A stretch of 64,000 nt of DNA from Flectonema sp. DT1601 (lineage: Eukaryota; Euglenozoa; Diplonemea; Diplonemida; Diplonemidae): contig OZ025864.1 in assembly GCA_964019425.1 (NCBI GenBank), positions 373,001-437,000 of the forward strand, written 5' to 3'. Under the pieces are notes generated by a model. It was given only the letters and a program-made list of their open reading frames with translations, searched no databases and was not told the origin of the DNA. This document shows, one piece after another, positions 31,603-43,780 of this stretch. Positions within the stretch are counted from its first letter, which is position 1. The number at the start of each line of letters is the position of its first letter. The translations under genes and the position numbers were made by a program.

Positions 31603-31793
31603 AAGGCAAAAGTACTAAATACAGTTAAAAAAAGTGAAATTTTTAAACTGGTGGGCAGTAAAAGGATGCCCCAGTACCGGATTCGAGTTTTTTGGATAGT
31701 ATTTTCGTGGGGTGGTGGGCTCGGATTGGGTGTTAGGTGCCCACAGGATAGCCTGGCCCATTTTGGGGGGGGGGTTTAAAAACCGCCTCATAT
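31603..31793 (-). repeat. Element B right terminal inverted repeat
   Basis: Right arm. Differences from the left arm are mostly single bases (for example CCGGATTCGAG against the complement of CTCAAATCTGG). Confidence 0.88.
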
Positions 31794-31875
31794 TAAAAAA
31801 AACAAACACAACAACTGTTACTCAAATTGTTGTATTATTACGAGCTGAGAATTATTTTATCGATTTTCTTTCATT

Positions 31876-31911
<36 letters not shown>

Positions 31912-31943
31912 TGCTATTTTTAGTTGAATGCAAATTTCTTCCT

Positions 31944-32215
31944 CCCCTCAGAATATAATGTAGAGCAAGTACGTCATTGCAGAGTGTTAGGCTGTATTAA
32001 CATTTTAGTCACTTGTGTCATGAGTTTTTTTGATTTTATTATTGAGCTCTGATACAATACAAGAGATTTATATTCGTATGAACCTAATCAAACAGTCTTT
32101 TCCCGTCAGATATAATATAATGTATAAAAGTATTCACATCAATAGCAGTGAGTGATTCCTTTGGTCAACTGTATCTAAAACTGATGTTTGAGTTGTTTAA
32201 TCTCGTCGGAAATAT
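31944..32215. repeat. Dispersed ~300-bp repeat family, copy
   Basis: Bases 31971-32099 match 35144-35276 almost exactly (ACGTCA...GCAGAGTGTTAGGCTG through CTAATCAAACAGTCTT). The rest matches the family seen at 18805. It directly follows element B and precedes the gene at 32345. Confidence 0.75.
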
Positions 32216-32344
32216 TGATCGGGGGAGTGTTTTTTATCAAAAAAAAAAGTAACATTGCTATTACTTCAAAGGTTGAGTAATTTCATTTTTTATTTTTTTT
32301 TTGTTCTCAAAAACATTAGATTTAACTCACAAAGTAAATAAAAA

Positions 32345-32899
32345 ATGTTGGATTTGGATCTATTGGACTTACCTACTCTGTCGTTTAATGAGAGTGATAT
32401 TTCAAACAGCGAGGAATGGCTGAGAGAGGGAAGTTCAATTTCTGGTGGGAGTGAGAAATTGCGTCTGTACGCGAGAGGGGGTTGCAGTTCCCCAACACCA
32501 CCAGAGAGTGCGGTGTCTACTCCGGTTGAAAGGAAGAAAATTCCATTACCGAAACCTACTCTTCAGAAGAAAAGAAGAGGTAAAAGAGGAAAGAAAACAC
32601 CGAGTGACACAACAAGTCAGAGTCTATCAAGTTCTCATTCATGGAATCGTGAGTTTAGTACATCATCAGAAGAGATTTCAGAAATCGGTTTCGTTCGTGA
32701 CTTAAGCTTCAGAATACCACTTCCAGAAACAGGTGTTCAGTCTAAGAATAGGATTCCGTTACCATCTCCAAACACACCAGTTAGTGTAGCTAATACTGTT
32801 CCTCTTCCAAAAGCTGGTCGTATTCCTCTACCTTCTCAGATGTCTGTATTTTATAACACTGGAAGGGATATCAAGACTGGTTTGTCTGCAAAGTCCTGA
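32345..32899 (+). CDS. Small Ser/Pro-rich protein with repeated IPLP motifs
   Basis: A 184-residue protein with no recognised domain. It carries an IPLP or VPLP tetrapeptide six times (KIPLPKP, RIPLPET, RIPLPSP, TVPLPKA, RIPLPSQ and variants), each followed by a charged or Ser residue. This suggests a linear binding motif displayed in series. The N-terminus is acidic and Leu-rich (MLDLDLLDLPTLSF), the middle is Ser-rich and strongly basic (KKRRGKRGKK). Codon use is non-repetitive and the frame is intact, so I believe the gene is real. An AG at 32318-32319 after a T-rich tract precedes the ATG. Function is unknown. Confidence 0.7.
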   Translation: MLDLDLLDLPTLSFNESDISNSEEWLREGSSISGGSEKLRLYARGGCSSPTPPESAVSTPVERKKIPLPKPTLQKKRRGKRGKKTPSDTTSQSLSSSHSWNREFSTSSEEISEIGFVRDLSFRIPLPETGVQSKNRIPLPSPNTPVSVANTVPLPKAGRIPLPSQMSVFYNTGRDIKTGLSAKS

Positions 32900-34870
32900 C
32901 AACTTTACGGAGTTTAAACTTCCTCCTTCGTGTTTCTCGGTATCATCCGAGTGGAGTGTGTCCCGCGATGTTAGTGCAATCGACTGAAAGGTAACTAAAT
33001 TAGGGGAACTTACGTGAATAACCAGAAGCGGATAAGGTGAGTTAGTCGTGACGCCTATTCACACGTGGTGTTGTCTTTTTTAGTTTCCGTACGCATTCTG
33101 CAGTATTTTTTTTTCTAAATTATGTTTTCTTTTTCTTTTTTTTTTGAGAAAATAGTTTCTTACGTCTAAATTTAAAAAAAAAAAAAAAATTAAATAAAAA
33201 ATGAGTGCGGGCCTGGTTGTTAATATACAACGTTGAAAGTGTTCACGCTCGTTGGCAAAGGCGTCTTTTCTAATTTTTTCATGTTGTTTTTTCTTTCCTC
33301 CTTTTTCACTATTCCAAACTAATTTTTTTCTTCTTCTTCTTCTTCTCAAGAATGAGTTCGTAGACTCTTATATAGGTCGTATTAGCCATGCGGGGTTTAC
33401 GTTTCTTGACATTGCCATTACTGTACCTTTTTGTTTTCTGGTACAAATACAGCGTTTTTTTTTTTTTTTTTTTTTAATTCTGTAATAAAACTTCCTTCGT
33501 TTCGCGTTAATTATTATTATTTTTCTTTTGCAGTTTAATTCTGACTCTTCCTCTCTTTATCTAAATTTTTTTTTTTTATTATAAAAAAGCTTGAAAAAAA
33601 AAAAAAATAAATAAAAAGGGATTCCTTTCTGGCACAAGTGTCAAAAAAGTACACCTTTTTTCAGTAAGTACCAGTAAGAAAATGACTTGAGAATTAATCA
33701 TCCCATGCTGGCCTTATATCTTCCGGGGCGAACGCCCCGGAGCAAGAATGCTATTTCTCAATGTTGTTGTCTTTATTTTTTCTTTTTTTTTCTCTATTCT
33801 TCTCCCTCACTCCCATCCCCCCTTTTTTTTGTTAAGATTAACAAGAAAAAACAGGTACGGAATTTTGAATTTCACGGTGGCATAACGAAATGGAAAACCT
33901 TTTTCTTATACTTGTTTTTTTTTTTCTTCTTCTTCTTCTTTTTCTTTCTTGTCTTAGAATCCAGTCGTATTCTTCGTTTTTGCGTTGAAACCAAATTGGG
34001 TCTCTCACTCAACACTGGAATATATAATTATTTTCATCAGCCAAAATCGGCGAAGATATATTTTCCAGGTTTTTACTGATAAGGCTCTCTGGAGTTTATC
34101 CTAAAATTCTTTTTTTAAATTTTTTTTTTTTTTTTTTTTTTTATTTTTTTTTTTATTTTAGAAAAGTGACTTTAAGCCACTCGCCGAAGCTAGTCTTGGC
34201 CCGATAAACCTATTGGAACACTGCAAAGCATGTATGTCTCTAGACTGGGTTCTGGTTTAGAGGCGTTCAGGTATCCAGTTGCATGTTTATATGCACGACG
34301 TTAGGACATAATCTAATTTTTTTTTTTTTTTTTTTTTTTTTTTGTGTTACGCATGACAAAAGAAGTCTCATCTACATATCTAGTGAGTTCTATCGATATA
34401 GCTTTTTTTTTCGCATCGATTTTTCTAAAAAAAAACTAAAAAAGGTATTTTAAGATGAAATTTGTTTTTTGTTTCCTTTGTTTTTCTTGTTTCTTTTGTA
34501 CAAAACCTGTTGTTCGGTTGAAATGAGAATCGCAAAGTAGTGCTAACTTAGTCTTGCCAGCAAAAACAAAAAGGTGTGAGTGAAAAAAAAAAAGTAAAAT
34601 TTAGTGGTATTGTTGAGCCCGATTTATTATTATTTATTTTTTTTTTTCCATTTTCTTCAAAATTTCGTTTAGAATAGTCAATAGAAGCTACACAAGGCCG
34701 TGACCGTAGAAAACGTTGAGTAGACCTTGTAGGTATTCCCTTCTTTTTTATACTTAAGGAAGAGCAAAAAGTATTTCTTTGCTCAACCGTAAACAGCATT
34801 ATTATTAAGAAAACACTTTTTACAACTAATTTACAAGAAAATTTAGAATAAAACTCAACCCCCTAGAAGT

Positions 34871-35290
34871 TTATGATGCAATACATTTGTATTTTACGTA
34901 CAAACTCGAACAGTTAACCTTCAGTCTTAATAATTGACTGACTTACTTCTACACCATACTGATGATGAGAGAATAGAGGTAAAGAGGTATATGGATTACT
35001 CTCGAAAACCTAATAGTTACTTTAAAAGGCTAAGTTAAGCATCACCATAGTCACTGTATCCTCAACAGATGTTAAACTATCGCTTATGTTAACGCGATAC
35101 AAAATAGTTTTATTTTATAAATTCAAACGTTCAACCCCTCTGGAACGTCATTTGCAGAGTGTTAGGCTGTATTAACATTTTAGTCACTTGTGTCATGAGT
35201 TTTTTTGATTTTATTATTGAGCTCTGATACAATACAAGAGAGATTTATATTCGTATGAACCTAATCAAACAGTCTTCCCCCCTTGAACGT
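34871..35290. repeat. Dispersed repeat cluster
   Basis: Three pieces of the same family: 34871-34920 (GATGCAATACATTTGTATTTTACG, also at 18980), about 34963-35110 (GATGAGAGAATAGAGGTAAAGAGG, also degenerate at 4570-4640, then GTCACTGTATCC), and 35144-35276 (near-identical to 31971-32099). Confidence 0.7.
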
Positions 35291-35903
35291 GTAAGATAAT
35301 GGGCACGTTTTATCCAAAGGTTTTACGGAACAACAGAACAAATTTAAATTTTAATGTTTTTTTATTTTATTTTTTTTATTCAGTATCTTTTATTTTTCTC
35401 AAAATGCAATTTTTTTTTAAGGCAGGTTTTATATTTACTTGTATAAAACACACCCATTAATCCTGGTGACAATAATAAGAAGATTTTTTTTTTTTTTTTT
35501 TTTTCCCCTGTATTCTTCGATTTCTATAGCTGATTTTTTCTTTTTCCATTTCAATTTTCTTTTTTTTTTTGCATGCCTTTCAAGTATGAAATATTCCCAA
35601 AACAGAGCAGCTTCTTCGTTCGCTTAAAGGAGCGATATAAAAAAAAAAAAAAAAAAAGTTTTTTTTTTCTGCTAAACTTAAAAATTACATCTGATGAATG
35701 ACATTACGTGTTCTATTCTTACATTTCTCTCGTTAAATAGCACTTAGTTTTTGTAACTTAGTTCCTTCCTTACCATCAACTGTTGGGTGTGTCAGCACAA
35801 TCTAGTCTTTGTTGGCTTGAATCCTACCCTAGCATTGCTTGTACTTCAGCAACTAGTGATAAATCCGAATTATCGAAAAAAAAAAAAAAAAAAAAAAAAA
35901 ACT

Positions 35904-35970
35904 AGAATGAAGCCCCTAGAACTTACTGATGAAGGCCTGAGGAGTATAAGATTAAGGTACTTAAAACTAC
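35904..35970. repeat. ~75-bp dispersed repeat, second copy
   Basis: Matches 1353-1430 (AGAATGAAGYCCCT, ACTTACTGATGAAGGCCT, AGTATAAGATTAAGG, AAAACTAC) with about 10 bases deleted. It follows a long A-run. Confidence 0.65.
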
Positions 35971-37589
35971 GTGTTCAACCTGTCTAAAATAGAACAACAG
36001 AACAATGTATTTTTCTTTTTTTTTTTCTCTTTTTTTTGAAAAAAAAAAAAAAAAACTTAATTATTTTTATTTTCTTGATTTAATGCACATATTTTATAAC
36101 AAAACTCATATTCCAACTGTTTTTTTTGGTGTGTCAGCAATCTGGCTTTTTTTTTTTTTTTTTTGTTGGCGTCAAACTTTCGTGAATCGGCACCTGGCAT
36201 TGCTTGTACTTTACACAGTAGGTCTTTTTTACTTTTATCTAGCCACTGGTGACTTACCGTTTTCAATTCCAAAAAAACTTGCCCTTTATGCTTTTGCGTT
36301 TTTTACGATTTTCAAGAACAAGGAAAGGGGGGAAAAAAAAAAAAAAAAAAAAAAAAAGAAAGGTTGTCTTTTTGATTGTCACCATAACGGGTAATGGATT
36401 TTTGAATCTTGGGATTATTAATTTCCGTTTTTTTTTTTAAATTTTTTTTTTTTTTTTTTTTTTCTTACATGGAAAATTATACTCTCTCATCCCATATATC
36501 AAGTGTTAGTGAATTATTAGTTTGGTAAACGGACATATTGCTTTTTTCTTAAAAAAAGAAAAAAAAAAAAGATATTTCGTGCGTGAAAAAGTGTGGGAGG
36601 AAAAAAAAAAAAAAAAAAAGATTAATTTCAATTCCTTTGCTTTGCTATTATTCCTTAGTTAGTTTCATATTTCCGTGAAAGGAAGTTGTCTTTTTTGTGA
36701 CTCCCTTCAGATCGATACAGATAGGCTGATGGACACTTTATTTTTCTTCTTCGAATTTTCCCCTTGTACCACCACATTACCTTTTATCATGGTAACAAGG
36801 AAAACAGAAAGAAAAAAAATGTTTTGTGTCGTCGTTACTTTACCTACGTTGGTTATGATGTGGTCGTTCGGTACGTGAGCTTTCTTGGAGCTGACTACGT
36901 TTTAATAAAGTTGCGTTCATTTTTTTTTTTCTTAGTGAGAACCTCACAGATGAGACAAAATGATAATGATGTTGTTATATTTGTTGGGTTGTGTTTTTTT
37001 TTTTTCTTCCTGACTTCACAATAAATAAAATAAATCTTGAAGTTTAACCACACACTGGCTAGTTTTATTCTGTTTTCCCTTTCCCTTTCCCTTTTTTTTT
37101 TTAAAAATTTGCTTGAGCTTTTGCTGAGGTTTTGCTATTTTTTTTATTATTGTTTAGCAACCATCGAGTTAGCTTCCCTTTTTTTTGAATACAAAAAAAA
37201 AAAAAAAAAAAAAAAATGAAAAAAAAATAAATAAATTTTTGAAGTAAAAATTTATATTTCGTTCTTGGATAGCAACCGTTAGTCACTTGGAACAATTATT
37301 CGAACTGACAAATTTAACGTCAATCTGACTATAGCTACCATAAGTTAAACCATTAGTGTGCTTATTGCTGTTTTGTTTCATTCTCTTCTTGTCTGAGGAC
37401 TATCGAGTTATTTCTCTTTGCTTGCCTAGGAGAATCTATAAAAAAAATAAAATTCTTGTACTTTTTTAGCAAACAGTCTTGCTGTTTATACGCTGCTGTT
37501 GCTCCGTTTCCACCCACCTGTTCTTTTTTTCTTTTCTATTTACATAAAAGCCTTGTGTTATGTTGCTGTTTTTTTTTTTTTTTAAATTT

Positions 37590-37620
<31 letters not shown>

Positions 37621-38021
37621 GAGAGAGAAAAAGAATTTCCCCCTCTTTTATTTTTTTTTTTCAAACGAAATTTCACGGGGGGGAATGTAGAATCTTTTTT
37701 TTTCCCACATCCCTTCCTCCACAATCCATCAAACTACCTGTTAGTCTCTGGGGAAAATGGATAGCTGTGAATTGAGCCTTCCAGCCAAAGCTATAAAGCA
37801 CAAATTCCGTGATTGGGCCTCTACTGGTGTGAGTTACCCAGACTCCCCGTGGTCATCAGTTCTGGACCTGGTGCTAGTACTTAAATACTATTTTAACCCC
37901 ACATGATTATTCGAAAAAAAAAACTTGCTGAGGTCTTGTGTTTACTCAGCCTCGGGAGATTTCTCTCCTTGCCCTTGGATTTAAACTGAGAAACAGTTGT
38001 TTTTTTTCTTTTTGCAAGGAG

Positions 38022-38062
<41 letters not shown>

Positions 38063-38566
38063 GTTGTTCTTTCGCCTGTGGTTTCTTTTAGTTTGCTACT
38101 GTTTTCAGTTTTTTTTAAAAAAACAAAAAAAAACAAAAAGTTTATTGTTTGGATACAAAATTGATGGTTTTTTTTTTCATTGGTAGAATTTTTCTTTTTT
38201 TTTTCTTCTACTAATAATAAGCCATCTTTTTCTTCTTCTTCTTCTTTCTTTCTTTTAGTATAGTCAGATTAAAACAGTGGGAACAAAATCTCCAGGGCAA
38301 TGGAACTCCTGAACTCATTATTTTATAGCCCGCCCACGATTCATAATCAACAAGTTCCTTGTTTGTAATCGGGAGTAGGTCACTATAACACAATAAGTGC
38401 CCCCCACTGAAGGCTTTTTTGATTTGTTTTGTTGAGAATAAACCCTTAACGGTTGTCGGAAGGGGGAAACGGCACTTTTTTGTGCTAAATTCGAAGTTAA
38501 TTACCATGTTTTATTCACTCTCATTTACTCCAATTCCCTTTTGTTTTTTTTTTTTTTTTCTTTTTT

Positions 38567-38614
38567 GTACCGACGTAGTCAGCTGCGGTTACGAAATATA
38601 AGGATAATCTGAAT

Positions 38615-38616
<2 letters not shown>
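38567..38616. repeat. Deleted copy of the small inverted-repeat element
   Basis: It holds GTACCGACGTAGTC joined to ACGAAATATAAGGATAATCTGAATGG. The intervening left arm present at 19904-20032 is missing. Confidence 0.6.
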
Positions 38617-38647
<31 letters not shown>

Positions 38648-40061
38648 CTCCACCAAAAAAGAATTGGCTTTAACTTCAACTATACAGAAAATAATGATAT
38701 AACACCACTGTGATTTTTTGTTTGTGCACGAAACCGGTTCTGATCAGCATTTTGTCTTCATGGATACGCAATGAGATGATTTTGCACATTAAAAAAAAAA
38801 AAAAGACCGTTACGGCAAAACTAAACCTGTACTTGCACTTATGTAGCACTCTCTATCGGAATTGAAAAAAATAAAAATATTTTCTGTGATAGTGGGAGTT
38901 GCGAACTTAAATAACCAATCAATGCAAATATTTTTTTTTTTTTTTTTTTTTCTCTTCCAATTGTAACTAACTGGTTTTTTGTTGAGGGGAATAGTCCGAA
39001 GAAAGACTTTTTTAAAATTTTATCCCGAAAAAATTAAACTTATTATTTGTTTGTTGTTCCTACGAATTTCTTTTTTTTTTTTATAAACTGACTGATAACT
39101 ATTAATTTTTTTGTCAAGTGAGTCTTAACACGAATACTGATGGTACAGCGTCCCTTCAGTCTTTACGGTTGTGTGGTATCGAAAAACTGATACCCCGTAA
39201 GCTTACAAGAGTTAGGATTTTTCAAAATAAAATAAAAATAAAAAAATAATACTAAACTAGTTATTTTTGTAAACGATGTTCAGTATAAAGTACTCAGATA
39301 AAAAGAAAGAAGGTTTACAACTTTTGAATTTCTTTTTTTGGATAGCTTTTGTGTAGAGTCTTTATATTCGATCAGACTAACAAAAGAAATTAATTCATGT
39401 TATACGTGAATAGTTTTTTTTTTTTTGAAAGAATGATTTTATAAAGGGACCACCCACAAACTTAAGCTATTTCTCAATAAGTATCTTGAGCTTTGTTGTT
39501 GATATAATGAAAGTCAAAAAAGTTATCTTCCGTAATTGAAGGGGGAAAAAAAAAAAAAGAATAAAAGAAAGAAAAGAGTGTATTTGGTTTACACCTTTAA
39601 ACGATTTATCAGTTTTGTTTCTCAGATAGAATTCCAGCAGACAAAGAAAAGCACACTAGCAGTTGTGTTTCCTTCCCGATTTAAAAAAAAAAAAAAAAAA
39701 AACCATATTCGCAGTACATTAGGAGAAATACTGAACTCTCCATCTCTTTTCTACAGATGTGATAGGTACGAAAAACAAAAGAAGAATTCTTCTTCTATTT
39801 GTTCCTCGCGGTGAGTGAATGTATCTCTTTTCTCTCCCTTAAAAACCCCTTGATCTTACTGGCCCATGTTTTTTTTTCTTTTTTTTTTTTCTCCCTTTTT
39901 TTTTTTGAGAGGGAAAAAAAAATAAGAAAAAATGAAAAAAAAATTGTTTTTTTTTTCCTGCAGTTTTTTCTTTGTGATTGGATCTCTTGTCTCCCAGCAG
40001 TGTAGTTTCTGTTGTATATTAATTTATTTATTACCCCCCTTTTTTTTTCCCTCTCTCTCTC

Positions 40062-40096
<35 letters not shown>

Positions 40097-40612
40097 CACC
40101 CCTCTTGATGAACAAGCTGTTGTCTAACGGATTTATAGTTTTAATATCTAGATAGAGAAGAGTAGGGAATAAAGGAAATTTTAAAAAAAAAAAAAAAAAA
40201 AAGGGGGGGTAATAGGGGGGAAAAAACGTACACGTATTTTGTCCTTTTCCAGACTCGACTCCAAGTTGAAAAAAAAAATTAACGCTTTGATGCGACACTT
40301 TTGGATGTGGTTTTCTTATAAATACTTTTTGCCCTTACTTGGTCGGTTATGACTTTAAAAAAAACTATTTGCTTTCCTTGGCTTTGGATGTTTGCCACAT
40401 CTGTCTCCACTGCAAACTATACCATTTGCTGAGATTTTTTCTTCTTCTTTTTTTCCACTTCTCTTTTTTTTTGTAAAAAAGGAAAAACTCCACACAAGTC
40501 CACAACAAAATCCGCGCCTCTGTATTTCCCGAAACTTTTTGGGTTGACTTGTGAGTATATCCCTTAATTGCAATGAGCCAAAGCTATTCTTGTGCTCAAC
40601 TTTTAAGAAGAT

Positions 40613-40645
<33 letters not shown>

Positions 40646-40960
40646 TTGTTGTTGTTTTTTTTGGCTGCAGTGATCGTCTGTTGCTTTTGGTTCACCTTTT
40701 TTTCCCCAGCAAGAAAAACTCTCGCACTGCTATCCACCCAAAAAAAAAAAAATAAAAAAAAAAAAAATAGTTTCTTTGTTTTTTTTTGGTATGACCAACT
40801 CTGGTCGTTAAGTCTCGTGATCGAAGAATATCGCTTATTCTATCACGGCGTGTGAAAGTGGGAATCAATGCTGGTGGTGGGGTGGACAAAATAAAACAAG
40901 GCAAGCAATCGAAAAAAAAAAATAAAAATCGTAAAATCGAACTTCTTTTTAGCGAACTTC

Positions 40961-40991
<31 letters not shown>

Positions 40992-41496
40992 ATAGTTAGT
41001 AGTCTTCTCTTTATAATTTTAAAAATTTTCCCAAAAAAAGTTGGCTTTGAATTCTCTCAAATCTTATCATATTGTATTGCTCTTTGGGCAGCACTCAGAA
41101 CGAATAAAAAGGAACACTAACAACTTCAAGTGCAAGAAATAGCAGCAGTTGCAAAAAAAAAAAAAGAATATTATTATTATTATTTTTCTTCTTTTCATAA
41201 AAACCTCTTGTGGTTTTTTTTTTTAAATCATCCTAAGTTGTCTTTTTTTTGCTTATATTTTTTCGCAAGATTTGTGAGTAAGAAGAAATATTTTGCAAAA
41301 AAAAAATTCCCTTTTTTTTTATTAAGGTTCTTCTTCTATGAGTTATTTCCTTTTCAAAAAAAAAAAAAAAAAAAAGGTAATCACATGTTTTTGCAGGGTC
41401 AAAAATACAAAAAACTTGGGTAAGATACTAAAATTATTTTATTTCACTTTTTTCACAGAAGGATCAGAGTTTTAAAAAAAAAATAAAATAAAAATT

Positions 41497-42657
41497 ATGA
41501 AATTAAGGACCTTCATCAAAACAACCAGGAGATGGTGCAGCACTGAATCTGGAGAACGACTAAAATCAGGAGCGATAATAAATAAAGGAAACGACTCAGT
41601 TGAAGACGTCAGCCAACCAAAGAAACAAGAAACGCCAAAGAGGGACATGTGGATGTTAAAAGGTGATCAAGATTCAATGGCGGCGTACACCAATGAGAGT
41701 TTAACAGGAGGGGATAAGGGTTACCCATACAGCTCTCCAGGTGCTATGGAATTTGACGACCCAAGTGAACCTGAAGACTACGGAGGAATAGTCGAAAGGG
41801 TTACCGGAATGACAAAAATTCCTGTGAGAACGGCACCAGTTTCAGCTGAAAGAAAGGAAAGACAAAACATCCTTAGGAATAGACTTACTTCACAAAAAGC
41901 ATTAGAAAGACTAATAGGTCCTGAAGACGGTATGGTATCAATAATTCAAGAAGGTTCTATCATGTTAGTTGAAGTCATAGGATCAAGAGGCCGACTAACA
42001 GCTGGTCTCGTCGATCAACTTATAAGTTCTTGTGTACAATTACACAACATGAAGAGTATCACTGGCGTAATATTTCAAATCCGAGGAGACCTACACGGGG
42101 ATCCAATAATCAACGATACAATTTCCCGTAACGAGGTGATCGACGCTTCTTCAATCTGCCAGAGAGCTTCAATGGAAATTCAAAACCTTCCTTTCGTAAC
42201 AATCTGCGTATCTGATTCCAAAATAGGCGGTATGGGGTTTGATATGTTCAGTGGATGTGATTTCTTTTTCGCAAAACCAGAAACGACTTTTAACTTCTCC
42301 GCTGCACGGAATATGACTTCAGGTTTCATGGGATCGACACAACGACTTGTGAAAAAAACTTCAGGCAGAAAAGCACTTTTATTACTAAATAGCGGTGAGC
42401 CTCTCACATCTGAAGAATGTCAGAGATTTGGGGTTGTTGACAGAGTCACTCCAGAACCTTTGAAGGCAGCGAAGTCATTCTTATCATCTTTTGATGAGTC
42501 ATCGTGGAGAAACATTCGTAAATTTAAAGATATCATTGTTAGCGTTGAACAACTTCATGGAACCAATTGCTTTGAGAAGGAACAATTTCACTTTCGTGCG
42601 TCATGGAAAAGTACTGATCACATTGAAGCTTGTGAACACATAGGGAAGTCAATGTAA
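41497..42657 (+). CDS. Mitochondrial crotonase-fold (enoyl-CoA hydratase/isomerase-like) protein
   Basis: A 386-residue protein. The N-terminus MKLRTFIKTTRRWCST is basic, hydroxylated and free of acidic residues, as in a mitochondrial presequence. Residues ~50-130 form a family-specific extension (GAMEFDDPSEPEDYGG) of unknown role. Residues ~145-370 have the crotonase layout: strand-turn VIFQIRGD, helix, then VTICVSDSKIGGMGFDMFSGCDFFFA (second oxyanion-hole strand and GGMGFDM helix), and GEPLTSEECQRFGVVDRV, the typical closing helix. The catalytic Glu pair of true hydratases is not obvious, so the reaction is uncertain; a mitochondrial structural or divergent role is possible. A TTTTTTCACAG acceptor (AG at 41457-41458) and an A-rich leader precede the ATG. 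Confidence 0.82.
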   Translation: MKLRTFIKTTRRWCSTESGERLKSGAIINKGNDSVEDVSQPKKQETPKRDMWMLKGDQDSMAAYTNESLTGGDKGYPYSSPGAMEFDDPSEPEDYGGIVERVTGMTKIPVRTAPVSAERKERQNILRNRLTSQKALERLIGPEDGMVSIIQEGSIMLVEVIGSRGRLTAGLVDQLISSCVQLHNMKSITGVIFQIRGDLHGDPIINDTISRNEVIDASSICQRASMEIQNLPFVTICVSDSKIGGMGFDMFSGCDFFFAKPETTFNFSAARNMTSGFMGSTQRLVKKTSGRKALLLLNSGEPLTSEECQRFGVVDRVTPEPLKAAKSFLSSFDESSWRNIRKFKDIIVSVEQLHGTNCFEKEQFHFRASWKSTDHIEACEHIGKSM

Positions 42658-42925
42658 GCAATATTGGTTTGATTTTGTTTTCGACGTCAGCAAACACGAC
42701 AATTACGTATTGTCTTACTGGGTATTCTATTGCCTATGATAACTAATGAGCAATGAAACCAAACAAAAAAAAAAAAAAAAAAAAAAAAATGGTATTTTTT
42801 TTATTTGAAAAAACGTGATTTCAATGAGGAAATGTGTTTTTTTTTTTTTTGTAGAAACTCTTTTAACTTCTTTAATTCATTTTTTCTAAAAAGTTCGACT
42901 ACACTACACTCAAAAAAAAAAAACT

Positions 42926-43729
42926 ATGGCAGGCACCCAGGCAAGAACTAAGAAAGGTCTTAAGCGAGTGTACGCATCAAAAGTTGAGTGTTGGTCCATA
43001 CAGAATTTTCAGTGTGACATTTCCTTGGCAGCTTTTGGAAAATTTGTTAAAAATTTTGTTGTGCATGCGAGGTTTATGTCCAGCAATCACTTGTACTTCG
43101 ATGGTGAGATCAGGGAAGACTTGAAGCAAATACTTTTAAAACCTGAATACCGATTGTGTAGAACGATGTTCGCACCTGAAGTTAGAGATTCTCGTCTTTT
43201 GATTTTATCGATCAAAGGGAAATCATCCTTAACTCTTAGAGAAGCAACTGAGATCTTTTTCATGTCAAGTCTTGTTGAGTTAGTCACTCATATTGAGTTG
43301 ATCGCCGTAAATCCAAAGAAGTTACGCCCATTAAGGGACAACACATCTGCCAAAGACGATGTTATTCACGCTTACGTCCAGTTTGAGACTACAGAACAAG
43401 CAGCCTCGGCTGTTAACAAGGTGGATGGTATGCCTTACAAGGGGAAATTCGTTCATTCACCGCAGTGTGATGAGCATGAAGTATTTTTTCCAAATGCTCA
43501 TTTTGGATTTGACACACATATTTATAAGAATCCGAGCTACGTACCCCTTCGTGAAACTCCATTCTGCAGGAGTACAATTAGTAGTCGTGATCTTCTTGAG
43601 GTCACTCCAAGCCCGATGATCGATTGCGGTAATGTTGAATCGGAAATCATTTTCAAATTACCAGAAGTTTACTCATATGAATTAAGCTCATTAAAGTGTA
43701 AATCTGAGATTGCAAACGCTTGGCAATGA
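42926..43729 (+). CDS. RRM-like RNA-binding protein
   Basis: A 267-residue protein. Residues ~88-178 read as an RNA-recognition motif: RNP2-like LLILSI (91-96), helix LTLREATEIFF, strand THIELIAV, RNP1-like HAYVQF (148-153) and helix TTEQAASAVNKVDGMPYKG. RNP1 lacks the usual first aromatic and Gly residues (KGFGFV), so RNA affinity may be modified. The N-terminal 80 residues and the C-terminal 90 residues have no recognised domain. Genes regulated after transcription, as expected for this lineage, usually rely on many such proteins. The gene follows the crotonase gene by 268 bases. An AG at 42853-42854 and an 11-base A-run precede the ATG. Confidence 0.75.
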   Translation: MAGTQARTKKGLKRVYASKVECWSIQNFQCDISLAAFGKFVKNFVVHARFMSSNHLYFDGEIREDLKQILLKPEYRLCRTMFAPEVRDSRLLILSIKGKSSLTLREATEIFFMSSLVELVTHIELIAVNPKKLRPLRDNTSAKDDVIHAYVQFETTEQAASAVNKVDGMPYKGKFVHSPQCDEHEVFFPNAHFGFDTHIYKNPSYVPLRETPFCRSTISSRDLLEVTPSPMIDCGNVESEIIFKLPEVYSYELSSLKCKSEIANAWQ

Positions 43730-43780
43730 TGAGTGAAAATCTCGTCTCCTTCTATTTTTTTTTTTTATTTTTTTTTTTTT

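Larger units (their letters stand above)
30222..31793. mobile_element. TIR element B (1.57 kb) carrying an rRNA fragment
   Basis: Long terminal inverted repeats of about 190 bp: 30222-30412 and 31603-31793. They begin ATATGAGG, continue through a run of 10 or more C (G on the right), then AAAATGGGCCAGGCTATCC and end near AGTACTTTTGCCTT. The two arms are near-identical, with a few substitutions, so the element moved or was copied fairly recently. There is no transposase frame, so it is non-autonomous. The 1.2-kb interior is more GC-rich than the surroundings and contains reverse-oriented large-subunit rRNA sequence and two further hairpins. The superfamily is not recognised. Confidence 0.88.
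32900..41456. other. 8.5-kb AT-rich gene desert
   Basis: No convincing gene. The stretch contains homopolymers, TTC repeats, copies of dispersed repeats (34871-35290, 35904-35970, 38567-38616) and a GC-richer patch at about 37755-37905 whose identity I cannot assign. Open frames on both strands are Phe/Lys-rich homopolymer translations. Confidence 0.6.

Noticed and set aside
37755-37905. 5S rRNA gene
   Set aside because: ACCTGGTGCTAGTAC resembles the 5S end, but the internal control boxes and the 5' half do not match.
39795-40298. 167-codon minus-strand frame
   Set aside because: Mostly Lys/Phe/Arg runs read through homopolymers and a CT repeat; all convincing genes are on the + strand.
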